From the NCBI GenBank assembly GCA_009783365.1, contig WRHG01000030.1, forward strand, positions 1 through 14,458: 14,458 bases of DNA, written 5' to 3'. The position numbers and the translations under genes are program-made. The DNA is from Clostridia bacterium. Its GTDB lineage: Bacteria; Bacillota_A; Clostridia; Christensenellales; Aristaeellaceae. Position 1 is the stretch's first letter, and every line of letters starts with the position of its first letter. Shown piece after piece: positions 13,849-14,458 of the stretch. Below the pieces are notes generated by a model. It was given only the letters and a program-made list of their open reading frames with translations, was not told where the DNA came from and did not search any database.

Positions 13849-13877
13849 ATAGTAGCATGGGCCGGACGGCCGTTCAA
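13849..13877 (-). promoter_or_regulatory. Sigma-A-type promoter of the mrnC–thyX–rlmB–yacP–sigH operon
   Basis: On the minus strand, TTGAAC (13872–13877) and TACTAT (13849–13854) are 17 bp apart, and TGC directly before the -10 gives an extended -10 element. The spacer contains GGCC–GTCC–GGCC, a small dyad that could be an operator or chance. Upstream, 13890–13920 is rich in A and T tracts, as in UP elements. Transcription should begin near 13842, leaving a leader of about 30 nt before mrnC. Confidence 0.8.
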
Positions 13878-13974
13878 GCTTACCCGCTCTTTTTTTGCAA
13901 AAATATAAAAAAATGATGACAAAGACGGAAAATCACGAAAAAATATGTATCCGCCGACCCGATTCGTTATCGAA

Positions 13975-14458
13975 TTACCGCCCCGCTCTCCTCCGCTTCC
14001 CCTTCTCCCACAGCACCACAGCCACCATCATAACCACGGTCACCACATAGGGCGCCATGCTGGTGATGTCGCTGGAGATATATTTTTGCAGACGAAGGCC
14101 CAGGGCGCTGATGAAGCCGAACATCAGCGCCGCCAAAAACACGCGGGGCGGGCTGCCGCGGCCAAAAATGCAGCAGGCGAAAGCCACATAGCCGCGGGAG
14201 GCGCTCATGTTCTCGGTGAACATGGTCAGGTACCCCAAGGACAGATGCGCGCCCGCCAGCCCGGCAAAGAGGCCGCACAGGAACGAGGCCAGATATTTCT
14301 GCCGTTCCGGGCTGACGCCGGCGGACCGCAGGGACTGCGGGTGCTCACCCGCGGCACGAAGCCAGAAACCACGCGGGGTACAGTAAATAAACAGCCAACT
14401 GAGGAACACCAGCGCCCAGCTTCCATACACCAGCAGCGTGTTGCCGTTAAGCAGCGGG
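13975..14458 (-). CDS. ABC transporter permease, BMP/nucleoside (NupQ/YufQ-like) type, C-terminal part
   Basis: The frame is open to the right edge, so the N-terminal part is outside; a GTG at 14430 is internal, not the start. About 160 residues are visible. The motif FWLRAAGEHPQSLRSAGVSPE is the characteristic cytoplasmic loop of branched-chain/ribose/nucleoside-type permeases. It is followed by LCGLFAGLAGAHLSLGYL, FTENMSASRGYVAFACCIFG and AALMFGFISALGLRLQKYI, matching the second permease of basic-membrane-protein-linked nucleoside importers. At least five hydrophobic segments are present. It ends with a basic tail (KGKRRRAGR) and TAA at 13975. It would import a nucleoside or similar small molecule with an ATPase, a second permease and a lipoprotein, none of which is in view. 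A 98-bp gap follows before the mrnC -35; a weak ATTCG/CGAAT dyad directly after the stop is not a convincing terminator. Confidence 0.9.
   Translation of the reverse strand, partial: PLLNGNTLLVYGSWALVFLSWLFIYCTPRGFWLRAAGEHPQSLRSAGVSPERQKYLASFLCGLFAGLAGAHLSLGYLTMFTENMSASRGYVAFACCIFGRGSPPRVFLAALMFGFISALGLRLQKYISSDITSMAPYVVTVVMMVAVVLWEKGKRRRAGR

Noticed and set aside
13856..13858. Most upstream ATG as the start of mrnC
   Set aside because: It falls within the promoter spacer, upstream of the predicted transcription start.
13965..13976. ATTCG–TTAT–CGAAT dyad after the permease gene as a terminator
   Set aside because: The stem is only about five pairs and AT-rich, and the nearest T-run on the minus strand is about 20 nt away.
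1..14458. CRISPR arrays, tRNA or rRNA genes, transposases, toxin–antitoxin or phage genes
   Set aside because: None of the expected motifs or repeat spacings was seen anywhere in the window.

Overview
The window looks like part of a GC-rich Firmicutes (Clostridia-type) chromosome. It carries the sporulation-associated sigma factor SigH inside the typical mrnC–(thyX)–rlmB–yacP–sigH neighbourhood, with strong AGGAGG-type ribosome binding sites and many ATGA/GTGA stop-start overlaps. No rRNA, tRNA, CRISPR array or transposase is visible.

Layout. (1) 1–3558, plus strand: a tightly packed operon. It holds the 3' part of biotin–protein ligase (birA, cut by the left edge), a P1-family self-processing peptidase, holo-ACP synthase (acpS) and the bifunctional NAD(P)HX epimerase/dehydratase (nnr). 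(2) 3559–6388, plus strand, visibly less GC-rich: a MerR-family regulator with a probable TipAS-type ligand-binding domain, translationally coupled to an ABC ATPase and an ABC-2 permease, then a small DUF1905 protein. A MerR-type promoter (19-bp spacer with a dyad) sits just upstream of the regulator. (3) 13877 down to 6412, minus strand: one long set of co-directional, mostly touching genes in the order mrnC, thyX, rlmB, yacP, sigH, an FHA-like membrane protein, an FtsW/RodA-type SEDS glycosyltransferase and a class B penicillin-binding protein. A good sigma-A-type promoter with an extended -10 lies in front of mrnC. (4) 13975–14458, minus strand: the 3' part of a BMP/nucleoside-type ABC permease, cut by the right edge.

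How the genes work together. The first block is housekeeping: biotin attachment, ACP activation and NAD(P)H repair. The second looks like a self-contained, ligand-induced export cassette, probably acquired. The third joins RNA and ribosome maintenance (Mini-RNase III, 23S rRNA methylation, a ribosome-linked mRNA nuclease), thymidylate synthesis and SigH with a peptidoglycan-synthesis trio. The trio consists of a SEDS polymerase, its partner transpeptidase and a membrane-anchored FHA-like protein.

No wholly new defence or mobile system is evident. The most unusual structures are two palindrome-rich, in-frame inserts in birA, a tandem in-frame duplication in the N-terminal tail of rlmB, an N-terminally extended SigH, a strongly structured 143-bp spacer between sigH and the FHA gene, and a degenerate FHA domain next to the cell-wall genes.
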